A stretch of DNA of 64,000 nt from JAGXKT01 sp964531695. Its GTDB lineage: Bacteria > Planctomycetota > Phycisphaerae > SM23-33. Location: the NCBI GenBank assembly GCA_964531695.1, contig CAZHEH010000001.1:124001-188000 (forward strand), given 5' to 3'. How positions within the stretch are numbered: position 1 is the stretch's first letter; every line of letters begins with the position of its first letter. Of this stretch, positions 33,562 to 40,723 are shown piece by piece. Under the pieces are notes generated by a model, which made no database searches, was not told the origin of the DNA, and saw only the letters and a program-made list of their open reading frames with translations. Made by a program: the position numbers and the translations under genes.

Positions 33562-34830
33562 TTGCCAGAGAGATTTCCGCCCGCACGCGCGGTATCATCT
33601 CCGCCCATACCGGACTCCGCCAACCCAGCCGAGCCGCCATGCCTCACCGCGGACCTGCCGGGCGTCGGCGGGCGGATCAAGCAGCGCCCGGACGACTTCC
33701 GCGTGGAGGAGCTGCCGCTGTACGAGCCGAGCGGCGAGGGGACGCACCTGTACTTCCGCGTCACGAAGGTCGGTGTGCCGACGCCGGCGGCCGTGGGCCG
33801 CATCGCGCGCCACATGGGCGTGCGCCCCGGCGACATCGGCTTCGCGGGGCTCAAGGACGCCCAGGCCGTCACGACGCAGCGGATGTCCATCGAGCACGCC
33901 GACGCCGGGCGGCTGGCGGCCTTCCGGGACCGGCAGATCGAGATCGAGCCGCTCGCCCTCCACACGAACAAGCTGCGGACCGGGCACCTGGCGGGCAACC
34001 GCTTCGTCATCCGACTGCGCGGCCCCGGCCGGGCGGAGGAGCCGGCCGCGAGGGCCGTGCTCGACGTGCTCGAGCGCCGCGGCGTGCCGAATTACTACGG
34101 GCCGCAGCGCTTCGGGGCGCGCGGAGACACGCCCGCCCTCGGCGAGGCGCTCGTGCGCGGGGACCTCGATGAGTTCGTGGCGATTTTCCTCGGCCGGCCG
34201 CGCGCCGACGACCCGCCCGACTGCAAGGCCGCTCGCGACGCCTTCGACGCCGGGCAGTGCGCGCGGGCCCGCGAGCGCTGGCCGCGGCAATGCGTGGACC
34301 AGCGCAAGGCCTTGGCGGCGTACAGGAAGCGGCAGCGCCCGCAGGCCGCCCTGGCGGCCGTGGACAAGCGGATGCGGCGGCTGTTCGTGTCGGCCTTTCA
34401 AAGCGCGATCTTCAACGACGTGCTGGCCCGGCGGATCGACGGCATCGACCGCGTGCTCGCCGGCGACCTCGCCCGGAAGACCGACAGCGGCGGCGTGTTC
34501 CTCGTGGAAGATCTCGCCGCGGACGCGCCGCGGGCCGAGCGGTTCGAGATCTCGCCGACCGGGCCCGTTCCCGGCTATCGCGGCCGTCTGGCCGAGGGCG
34601 AGCCGGGACGGATCGAGCGCGAGGTGCTGGCCGCACACGGTGTCGAGACGGAGGCATTCCGCGCGGCGGGGTCGATCAAGCCCAAGGGCACGCGGCGGGC
34701 GTTGCGCTTCCGGCTCGGGAATCCGTCGCTCTCGGCCGGGGAGGATGACGCGGGCCCCTACCTGGAACTGACCTTCACAGCGCCGCCGGGCTCGTACGCA
34801 ACGGTCGTGCTGCGGGAGATTATGAAGTAG
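33562..34830 (+). CDS. truD: tRNA pseudouridine(13) synthase TruD
   Basis: TruD modifies U13 of tRNA-Glu. The conserved region starts with LTADLPGVGGRIKQRPDDFRVEELPLY and runs through FAGLKDAQAVTTQRMSI (the FxGxKD motif with catalytic Asp), NRFVIRLRG, VPNYYGPQRFGARGDT, LFVSAFQSAIFNDVLARRI, GPVPGYRGRLAEGEPG and GTRRALRF. The start is uncertain: no ATG lies in frame near LTADLPG. A TTG at 33562 (used here) and an ATG at 33502 are in frame, while ATG at 33639 is one frame off; loss of one C after it would give a direct start. So the gene either uses an unusual start or carries a one-base indel in the sequence. It is divergent from the HtrA gene. Confidence 0.85.
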   Translation: MPERFPPARAVSSPPIPDSANPAEPPCLTADLPGVGGRIKQRPDDFRVEELPLYEPSGEGTHLYFRVTKVGVPTPAAVGRIARHMGVRPGDIGFAGLKDAQAVTTQRMSIEHADAGRLAAFRDRQIEIEPLALHTNKLRTGHLAGNRFVIRLRGPGRAEEPAARAVLDVLERRGVPNYYGPQRFGARGDTPALGEALVRGDLDEFVAIFLGRPRADDPPDCKAARDAFDAGQCARARERWPRQCVDQRKALAAYRKRQRPQAALAAVDKRMRRLFVSAFQSAIFNDVLARRIDGIDRVLAGDLARKTDSGGVFLVEDLAADAPRAERFEISPTGPVPGYRGRLAEGEPGRIEREVLAAHGVETEAFRAAGSIKPKGTRRALRFRLGNPSLSAGEDDAGPYLELTFTAPPGSYATVVLREIMK

Positions 34831-34933
34831 GCGGCCCCATGCCCCTGCACCCCGGAGGCGCCGATGCGGCAAGCTCCTCTCGGACCTCCCGCCTTCGCTG
34901 AAGCTTCTGCGGGCAAGCCGACCTTCCCCCGGC

Positions 34934-35983
34934 TCAGTCCCGCTGAATCACGTCCAGCCCTTCACGGTCGGACAGCGCGCCGTCCCAGCGGTGCGTCTTG
35001 AGGGATTCGACGACCTGGGCGGCGACGCGCACGGCCTCGAGCCCCTCGCGCGCGGGCACGACGGGCTCGGCGCCGTTGACGACCGTGTCGTGGAACGCCT
35101 CGGCCTGGCGGCGGAGCGGCTCGGTCGAGTCGTCCACGACCAGCTCCTCCACCTTCAGCAGCTTGGTGTAGTCGACCGTCTCGGCCATCTCCGCCAGGTC
35201 TTCCAGGTCCATATCGCGTGCCATCTGGATCAGGTCGAGGTTCTGGCTCCGCTGCACCACGAGCCCGACCTTCTTGCCGTAATCCACCGACACGTACGCC
35301 TCTTCCGAGAAAATGCGCATCTTCCGCTCGGTCTTGATCGCCAGCCGGCTGGCCGTGACGTTCGCCACGCAGCCGTTGTCGAAGGTCAGCCGGGCGTTGC
35401 AGATGTCCTCCGGCTCGCCGATGACGTTCACGCCGATGGCGCGGACCTCCTCGACGTGCCCGCGGGCGAGCATCAGTACGAGGTCGATGTCGTGAATCAT
35501 CATGTCCAGCACGACCCCCACGTCGGCCGAGCGGAACGTGAACGGGCTGATGCGGTGGGCCTCGATGAACTTCGGATGGATGTCGTACTTCCGCAGCGCG
35601 ACCACGGCCGGGTTGAACCGCTCCGTGTGCCCCACCTGCACGCTCGCACCGCTTCGTTCGGCTCGGGCCAGCAGCTCCTCGCCCGCGGCCGGATCGGCCG
35701 TCAGGGGCTTCTCGATCAGCACCGGCTTGCCCGCGTCGATGAAGGGCGCCGCGGCCGCCGCGTGCTCGAGCGTCGGCACGGCGATGATCGCCGCGTCGGC
35801 CAACTCGACGGCGTCGGCGGGGTCCGTCAGCGGCGTGCAGTCCCTCTGGCGCGCGACGGACCGCGCCGCCGCTGCGTTCGTATCCACCACGGCCGCCAGC
35901 TCGGCGCCGTCCATTTCGTGCAGCACACGGGCGTGCAGCTTGCCCATGCGCCCGACTCCCACAACCGCCACGCGAAAGCTCAT
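34934..35983 (-). CDS. Gfo/Idh/MocA oxidoreductase of the lipid A cluster
   Basis: 349 residues. The Rossmann opening FRVAVVGVGRMGKLHARVLHEM and the GKPVLIEKPLTADPAAGEELL segment with the active-site EKP Lys are standard, followed by VGHTERFNPAVVALR and ADVGVVLDMMIHDIDLVLMLARG. The ATG at 35983 overlaps the lpxA stop by 4 bases (ATGA), so translation is coupled and a lipid A-linked role is likely. Gfo/Idh proteins next to lpxA include GnnA, which oxidises UDP-GlcNAc at C3 for later amination by GnnB; no aminotransferase is present in this window, so that function is not established. Other options are a UDP-sugar dehydrogenase for envelope glycans. Confidence 0.82.
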   Translation of the reverse strand: MSFRVAVVGVGRMGKLHARVLHEMDGAELAAVVDTNAAAARSVARQRDCTPLTDPADAVELADAAIIAVPTLEHAAAAAPFIDAGKPVLIEKPLTADPAAGEELLARAERSGASVQVGHTERFNPAVVALRKYDIHPKFIEAHRISPFTFRSADVGVVLDMMIHDIDLVLMLARGHVEEVRAIGVNVIGEPEDICNARLTFDNGCVANVTASRLAIKTERKMRIFSEEAYVSVDYGKKVGLVVQRSQNLDLIQMARDMDLEDLAEMAETVDYTKLLKVEELVVDDSTEPLRRQAEAFHDTVVNGAEPVVPAREGLEAVRVAAQVVESLKTHRWDGALSDREGLDVIQRD

Positions 35984-36858
35984 CGCATGTTTCCTTGAAT
36001 CCTGCACCATTGTTCCGGCGTCAGGTACTCGCGCGCCTCGGGGGGTATCCTACCCCGGAAGACCTCCCGGGATCGACCGTAAACGCCCTGCAAGCTCCGC
36101 TGGCAGAAGCGACACAACTCGGCGACCTCGCCCTCGACGCCGAGGTTGAAAAGCTGCTCGATCTTGTTCTGGATGGCGAACTCGTTGTCGAACAGCTCGT
36201 GCAGGGCCCGGCGCAGCTCCTTCTGCTCCCAGCCGGAGAGGCCCGCCCTGCGAATACCCGCGTCGTGCAGCCCCGTCACGGCCGGGGGGGCGTCGCTCGT
36301 CGTCACGGCGAAGCGCGTGTACGGCGGCACGTCGCGGCGCACGGGCGTTCGCGGACCGACGTGAGCATGTCGACCGACGGTCACGAAGTGGTGCACGCCC
36401 ACCAACTCCGACAACACCGCCCCGCTCTCGATGCGGATGTGCCCGGCCAGCATGACGCTGCGACCGAGCACGACGCCGTCGTCGAGATAGCAGTCGTGCG
36501 CGATGTGGCAGCCGTCGGCCAACTGGTTGTCGTCGCCGACGCGCGTGAGGTACCCGCCGGCCTCCGTGCCGATGTGCGCGGTCACGTTGCGCCCGAGACG
36601 GTTGCGGTGGCCGATGCTCAGCACGGTCGGTCCCCCCGCGTACTTGAGGTCCTGGGGGCTCCCGCCGAGCACGCTGCCCTCGCCGATCTCGTTGTCCGAG
36701 CCGACGCTCGTGTGCCCGACGATCGTAACGCGGCGCTCCAGGCGCGTGCGGGGCCCGATCGTCACCTGCGGGCCGATGACGCAGTACGGTCCGACGGACG
36801 CGTCCGGCGCGACGCGCGCGGAGGGGTCGATCTCGCGAAGGACGCTGATCTCAGGCAT
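35980..36858 (-). CDS. lpxA: UDP-N-acetylglucosamine acyltransferase LpxA (catalytic His present)
   Basis: 292 residues, a left-handed beta-helix of hexapeptide repeats (VAPDASVGPYCVIGPQVTIGPRTRLE) with the LpxA helical C-terminus. It keeps the family core: GGSPQDLKYAGGPTVLSIGHRNRLGRNVTAHIGT, and DGCHIAHDCYLDDGV, where His of HIAHDC is the catalytic base (His125 of E. coli). It moves a beta-hydroxyacyl chain from acyl carrier protein to UDP-GlcNAc, the first lipid A step. The ATG at 36858 has GGGAGA upstream and overlaps the previous LpxA-like gene by 8 bases. The C-terminal domain (KELRRALHELFDNEFAIQNKIEQLFNL) differs from classic LpxA, so donor and acceptor specificity may differ. Confidence 0.87.
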   Translation of the reverse strand: MPEISVLREIDPSARVAPDASVGPYCVIGPQVTIGPRTRLERRVTIVGHTSVGSDNEIGEGSVLGGSPQDLKYAGGPTVLSIGHRNRLGRNVTAHIGTEAGGYLTRVGDDNQLADGCHIAHDCYLDDGVVLGRSVMLAGHIRIESGAVLSELVGVHHFVTVGRHAHVGPRTPVRRDVPPYTRFAVTTSDAPPAVTGLHDAGIRRAGLSGWEQKELRRALHELFDNEFAIQNKIEQLFNLGVEGEVAELCRFCQRSLQGVYGRSREVFRGRIPPEAREYLTPEQWCRIQGNMR

Positions 36859-37609
36859 CCGGCTCTCCCGCGGAGCCACGCAACGCCTCGACGGCGCGGA
36901 GAACGTGCGGGTTCAGATCAGTCCGCTCCAAAAGACGCGCGACGGCCTTGGCGTTCGGACGGCCGCCGGCGCCGTTGTACATCTCGCGGAACGCGTCCTT
37001 CAACGCCCGGATGTCCCGGTCCCCGAAGCCGCAGCGACGCAGGTTCTCGGCGTTCACGCCCCGGACACGGACCGGGTCGCCCTCCACGATCGCGAACGGC
37101 GGCACGTCCCGCACGACGTTCGCGTAGCCGTTCACGAATGTGTACGCCCCCACCCGCACCCCGGCCGCGATGAGCGGGAACGCGCTGGTCCGCACGTAGT
37201 CCTCCACCGCCGCGCCGGGCCCGATGTGAGTGCAGTTGGCGAAGATCGCGTGGTCCCCCACCGTCGCCCCGGCGCCCACGGCCGAGCCGATCATGATGAG
37301 GTTGTCCGCGCCGATCCGCGTCGCCTCGCGCTCCCCGGCGTAGACCGTCACGTGCTCCCGGAGCGAGTTGGCCTCGCCGACGATGCAGCTTCCGACCCGC
37401 CCGTCGGGCGCGGCGCCGACGACCGCCAACGGGAATACCCGCGTCCGGGCGCCGATCTCCGTCCGCCCGAGCACGGACGCCCCGGCCTCGATCACGCAGC
37501 CGGCGCGGATGTCCGCCTCCGGGCCGACATAGGCGAACGGGCCGACCCACACGTCGTCGGCCAGCTTGGCCCCGTCCTCGATCATCGCCTTCGGCGAAAC
37601 CCGCGGCAT
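36851..37609 (-). CDS. LpxA-like hexapeptide acyltransferase paralogue lacking the catalytic His
   Basis: 252 residues, near the E. coli LpxA length, with hexapeptide repeats from MPRVSPKAMIEDGAKLADDVWVGPFAYVG to VNGYANVVRDVPPFAIVEGDPVRVRGVNAENLRRCGF, then a helical C-terminus. It sits exactly where lpxA is expected, 19 bases after lpxC/fabZ, with GAAGGAAG ahead of the ATG. The catalytic segment HIAHDC is replaced by IGSAVGAGATVGDHA, so no His occupies the active site. It may be a non-catalytic partner of the following LpxA, or have taken another acyl- or acetyl-transfer role. Clear LpxA-type sequence elsewhere (GYANVVRDVPPFAIVEGDPVRV) shows common descent. Confidence 0.83.
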   Translation of the reverse strand: MPRVSPKAMIEDGAKLADDVWVGPFAYVGPEADIRAGCVIEAGASVLGRTEIGARTRVFPLAVVGAAPDGRVGSCIVGEANSLREHVTVYAGEREATRIGADNLIMIGSAVGAGATVGDHAIFANCTHIGPGAAVEDYVRTSAFPLIAAGVRVGAYTFVNGYANVVRDVPPFAIVEGDPVRVRGVNAENLRRCGFGDRDIRALKDAFREMYNGAGGRPNAKAVARLLERTDLNPHVLRAVEALRGSAGEPDA

Positions 37610-37628
37610 CTGCGCTTCCTTCGGCGGC

Positions 37629-38939
37629 TCAGGCCGGCTCGGCGTCCACGAGCATGAACTTGATCTCGGCTTCCGCGACGACCTCGCCCGACACGCGCGC
37701 CCGGCAGGCGCAGTGCCCCATCCGCGGGCGGACGCGCAACGCCTCGGCCTCCAGGTGAATCTGGTCGCCCGGATGCACCGGGCGGCGCATCTTCACGCGG
37801 TCCATGCTCAGCAGCACCGCCACCTTGCCCGCGTGCTCCAGCCGACGACTGAGCAGTATGCCCGAAATCTGCGCCATCGCCTCGAGAATCATCACGCCCG
37901 GCATGATGGGCTGGCCCGGGTAGTGGCCCTGGAAGTACGGCTCGTTGATCGTCACGTTCTTGATGCCCACGGCACGTTCGTCGCCCTCGGTCTCCACGAT
38001 CCGGTCGACCATGAGGAACGGGTAGCGGTGCGGCAGCAACCGCATGATCCCGCGGATGTCCAGCACCGACTCGGACGATCCGGGACCGTTGTCCGTTCCC
38101 CCCTCGCTCGCCTCCCGCAGCCCGCGCACGAGCTGGTGGTTCAGCCGGTGCCCCGAGCGGCTGGCCAGGATGCGCCCCTCCAGCCGACGCCCCAGAAGCG
38201 CCAAATCGCCGATCAGGTCGCCGATCTTGTGCCGCACGTGCTCGTCGGCGAACCGAAGCTTGTTGCTCACCGCGCCCTTCTCGTCCATCACCAGAATCCG
38301 GGTGGCGTCCAGGTGAGCCCCCCACCCCTGCGACTGGAACAGCTTGGCCTCCTCGGCCAGCAGAAACGTCCGCGCCGGGGCGATCTTCTCGAGATATCCG
38401 CCCGGCACAACCCGGAACGAGCGCACCTGGCGGCCGATGCTCGGAACGTCCGGGTAATCCAGGTCGTACAGGATGTCCAAACCGGTCGAGCCCGGCAGCG
38501 CCGACAGCGTCGCCTCGCCCTGCGAGACCGTCGTCGGCTCCCGAACGGAGAGCAACTCCCGCTCGCCCGACTGCTCGCGCACGCCGGCCGAGCGGATCGC
38601 CTCCGCGAACGGAAGCGGCGAGCCGTCGGCGTCCGGCGGCTCCTCCGAGTCCAGCTCGATGACGGCGTTGTCCACGCCCATGCCCCACACCGCCGACAGG
38701 ACGTGCTCCACGGTGGCCACGGTCGCCCCCCCCGAGATCAGCACGGTGCGGCGCGTCTCGCTGCGGGCCAGGCGGGAGATATCGCACGGGATCGGAGGGG
38801 CGTCGTCCACGTCGGTCCGGCGGAAGGACAGGCCCGCGCCCTCGTCGGCCGGGCGAATGCACAGCCGGCACGGCCGGCCACTGAACAGCCCGCGGCCCTC
38901 GACGACGGCTGGCTTACTGACGGTCTTCTGACGATTCAC
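37629..38939 (-). CDS. lpxC: Bifunctional LpxC deacetylase / FabZ dehydratase
   Basis: 436 residues. The N-terminal 290 are LpxC: VVEGRGLFSGRPCRLCIRPA, VATVEHVLSAVWGMGVDNAVIELD with the first zinc His, and FADEHVRHKIGDLIGDLALLG with the second His and Asp. The last 145 residues are FabZ: MRLLPHRYPFLMVDRI with catalytic His and EPYFQGHYPGQPIMPGVMILEAMAQ with the Glu. LpxC removes acetate from UDP-3-O-acyl-GlcNAc, the committed lipid A step; FabZ dehydrates beta-hydroxyacyl-ACP. The same fusion is known from Bacteroidota and Planctomycetota. The start overlaps lpxD by 26 bases, implying coupled translation. Confidence 0.95.
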   Translation of the reverse strand: MNRQKTVSKPAVVEGRGLFSGRPCRLCIRPADEGAGLSFRRTDVDDAPPIPCDISRLARSETRRTVLISGGATVATVEHVLSAVWGMGVDNAVIELDSEEPPDADGSPLPFAEAIRSAGVREQSGERELLSVREPTTVSQGEATLSALPGSTGLDILYDLDYPDVPSIGRQVRSFRVVPGGYLEKIAPARTFLLAEEAKLFQSQGWGAHLDATRILVMDEKGAVSNKLRFADEHVRHKIGDLIGDLALLGRRLEGRILASRSGHRLNHQLVRGLREASEGGTDNGPGSSESVLDIRGIMRLLPHRYPFLMVDRIVETEGDERAVGIKNVTINEPYFQGHYPGQPIMPGVMILEAMAQISGILLSRRLEHAGKVAVLLSMDRVKMRRPVHPGDQIHLEAEALRVRPRMGHCACRARVSGEVVAEAEIKFMLVDAEPA

Positions 38940-39957
38940 GTTCGCTCAGCTTCTCTTCCAGCTCCCGGACTCGCTTGAGCAGGCCCGGCAGCTTCTCACA
39001 GGACTTGACGACCCGCAGGTGATCCCGCGCGCGCATGGCCGGGATCCCGCCCATGGTCTGCCCGTCCGGCACATCCTGCGCCACGGCACAGAAGGCGGCG
39101 ACCGTCACGCCGTTGCCCAGGGAGATGTTGTCCCGGATGCCGGCGTGACCGCCCGTCACGACGTAGTCGCCGAGCTTGGCGCTGCCGGCGATGCCCGTAT
39201 GCCCGGCCAGCAGACAGCCGCGTCCGAGCTGCACGTTGTGGGCGACCTGCACGAGGTTGTCGATCTTTGTGCCGGTCCCGACGCGCGTGGCGCCGAACTT
39301 CGCGCGGTCCACGCAGGCGCACGCGCCCAGCTCGACGTCGTCTTCAAGGATGACCGTGCCGACGTGCGGCACCTTGTGGTGCATGCCGCCCTGGGTGTAG
39401 TACCCGAAGCCATCGGCGCCGACCACGCTGTTCGGGCCGATGATGCAGCGGGCCCCGACCACGCAATCCGACCGCACCACGGCGCCTTCCAACAGCCGGC
39501 TGGCCGGGCCGATCTCGGCGCGCGGCCCCACGACCGCGCGGGCGTACAGCACCGCGCCCGCGCCGAGCTTCGCCCCCGCGCCGACCACCGCGCCCGGACC
39601 GATCGCCGCATCCGAGGCGACTTCCGCGTCGGCGGCCACCGCGGCCGTGGGGTCCACCCCCCACGGCGGGGCGTCGTCCGGCGGGGCCAGCCGGGCCAGC
39701 ACGGCCGCGAGCGCGGCCTGCACGTTCTCCACGCGGATGAGCGGCACGCTCGCGGCCGGGGCGTCCGGGCCGACGAGGGCCGCTCCCGCCCGGCTTTCGG
39801 GCAGCCGGGCGGCGCGCTTCGGGTCCGCGGCAAAGGTCAGCTCGCCCGGACCGGCCGTGTCAAACGGCGCGACCCGGCGAAGCTCGACGTCGGCGTTGCC
39901 CTCGACGGCGCCGTGAGTCCACTCAGCGACCTCTCGGACTGTAAACGAGCGTTCCAT
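38914..39957 (-). CDS. lpxD: UDP-3-O-acylglucosamine N-acyltransferase LpxD
   Basis: 347 residues, normal LpxD length. The N-terminal uridine-binding domain (FTVREVAEWTHGAVEGNADVELRRVAPFDTAGPGELTFAADP) is followed by a hexapeptide beta-helix. The core NSVVGADGFGYYTQGGMHHKVPHVGTVILEDDVELGACACVDRAKFGATRVGTGTKIDNLVQVAHNVQLG is strongly LpxD-like; the catalytic His is in QVAHNVQLG. The helical C-terminus (LPGLLKRVRELEEKLSE) ends it. It N-acylates the LpxC product. It lies between skp and lpxC/fabZ in the standard order of the cluster, and its stop lies within the next gene. Confidence 0.95.
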   Translation of the reverse strand: MERSFTVREVAEWTHGAVEGNADVELRRVAPFDTAGPGELTFAADPKRAARLPESRAGAALVGPDAPAASVPLIRVENVQAALAAVLARLAPPDDAPPWGVDPTAAVAADAEVASDAAIGPGAVVGAGAKLGAGAVLYARAVVGPRAEIGPASRLLEGAVVRSDCVVGARCIIGPNSVVGADGFGYYTQGGMHHKVPHVGTVILEDDVELGACACVDRAKFGATRVGTGTKIDNLVQVAHNVQLGRGCLLAGHTGIAGSAKLGDYVVTGGHAGIRDNISLGNGVTVAAFCAVAQDVPDGQTMGGIPAMRARDHLRVVKSCEKLPGLLKRVRELEEKLSERESSEDRQ

Positions 39958-40033
39958 AGGCGGGCAGAGCCATCATAGCGGCGCGAACTGCGGGCGGCAA
40001 CTTGCGGGAGCGGTCCGGCGTCCCGACCGGCCA

Positions 40034-40648
40034 TCAGCGGCGGGATGCTTCGTAATCCTCGTTGACCTGTGTCAGCACGACCTCGGTGATGTCGATCTGC
40101 GGCGCGCCGTAGACGACCGTGCGCAGCGACATCTCGCGGAACACCTCCGGCAGGCGAGAGCCGCGAAGCTCCCCGTGGTCCACATGCAGGACCACGTCCA
40201 CGCCGCGCCGTTCGGCGACCTTGGCGACCGACCGCTGAATGTCCTCGTACATCTCCTTGGTCATCTGCACGTGCCAGCGCTCCAGGCGGGAAGACTCCAA
40301 CTTATGCCACGCGTCGTTCCGGGCCCGCATCTCCTCCAGCTCGCGGAAGCCCCGCTCGTAGGCGTCGGTGCCCCGCTTCCACTGCTGAAGCTCCTTGGAC
40401 AGTTCGTTCTCCGCGTCGGCGCGCTTTGCCGCCTCGGCCTGGATCCTCTCGCGGCGCGTCTGCTGCTCCGTGTTCAGATCGGCGGCCCGGTTGTAGTTGC
40501 CGTAGACCTCGTTCAGGTCGCACACGGCGACACCCATATCCCTCGCCTCCGCGACGGGCGGGGCGTCCTGCCCCGTCGCCGAGGCCACCAGCATCGTCAG
40601 CAACCCGCCCGCAGCGGCCGCCAGAACACAAAGCTTCATCCACTTCAT
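40034..40648 (-). CDS. skp: OmpH/Skp-like periplasmic chaperone
   Basis: 204 residues with a signal peptide (LCVLAAAAGGLLTMLVASATG), a short conserved start (MGVAVCDLNEVYGNYNRAADL), a long coiled coil (residues 55-145) and a C-terminal strand region with VDVVLHVDH and QIDITEVVLTQVNEDYE. This is the Skp/OmpH plan: a trimer holding unfolded outer-membrane proteins between Sec and BamA. The gene order bamA-skp-lpxD supports it. The ATG at 40648 fits the signal peptide and has GGAG upstream; another ATG at 40681 would only extend a hydrophilic lead. Confidence 0.88.
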   Translation of the reverse strand: MKWMKLCVLAAAAGGLLTMLVASATGQDAPPVAEARDMGVAVCDLNEVYGNYNRAADLNTEQQTRRERIQAEAAKRADAENELSKELQQWKRGTDAYERGFRELEEMRARNDAWHKLESSRLERWHVQMTKEMYEDIQRSVAKVAERRGVDVVLHVDHGELRGSRLPEVFREMSLRTVVYGAPQIDITEVVLTQVNEDYEASRR

Positions 40649-40723
40649 CGCCCATGTCTCCACAGCGTCTGTCACGCTCATCTTACGTTCGGATCGCTCG
40701 AGCCCCGGCGCCTCGCGCGTCGA

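Noticed and set aside
29295..34172. A plus-strand open frame of 1625 codons across two protease genes
   Set aside because: It runs antisense to the HtrA and PDZ genes and out of frame with truD; no protein-like sequence was seen.
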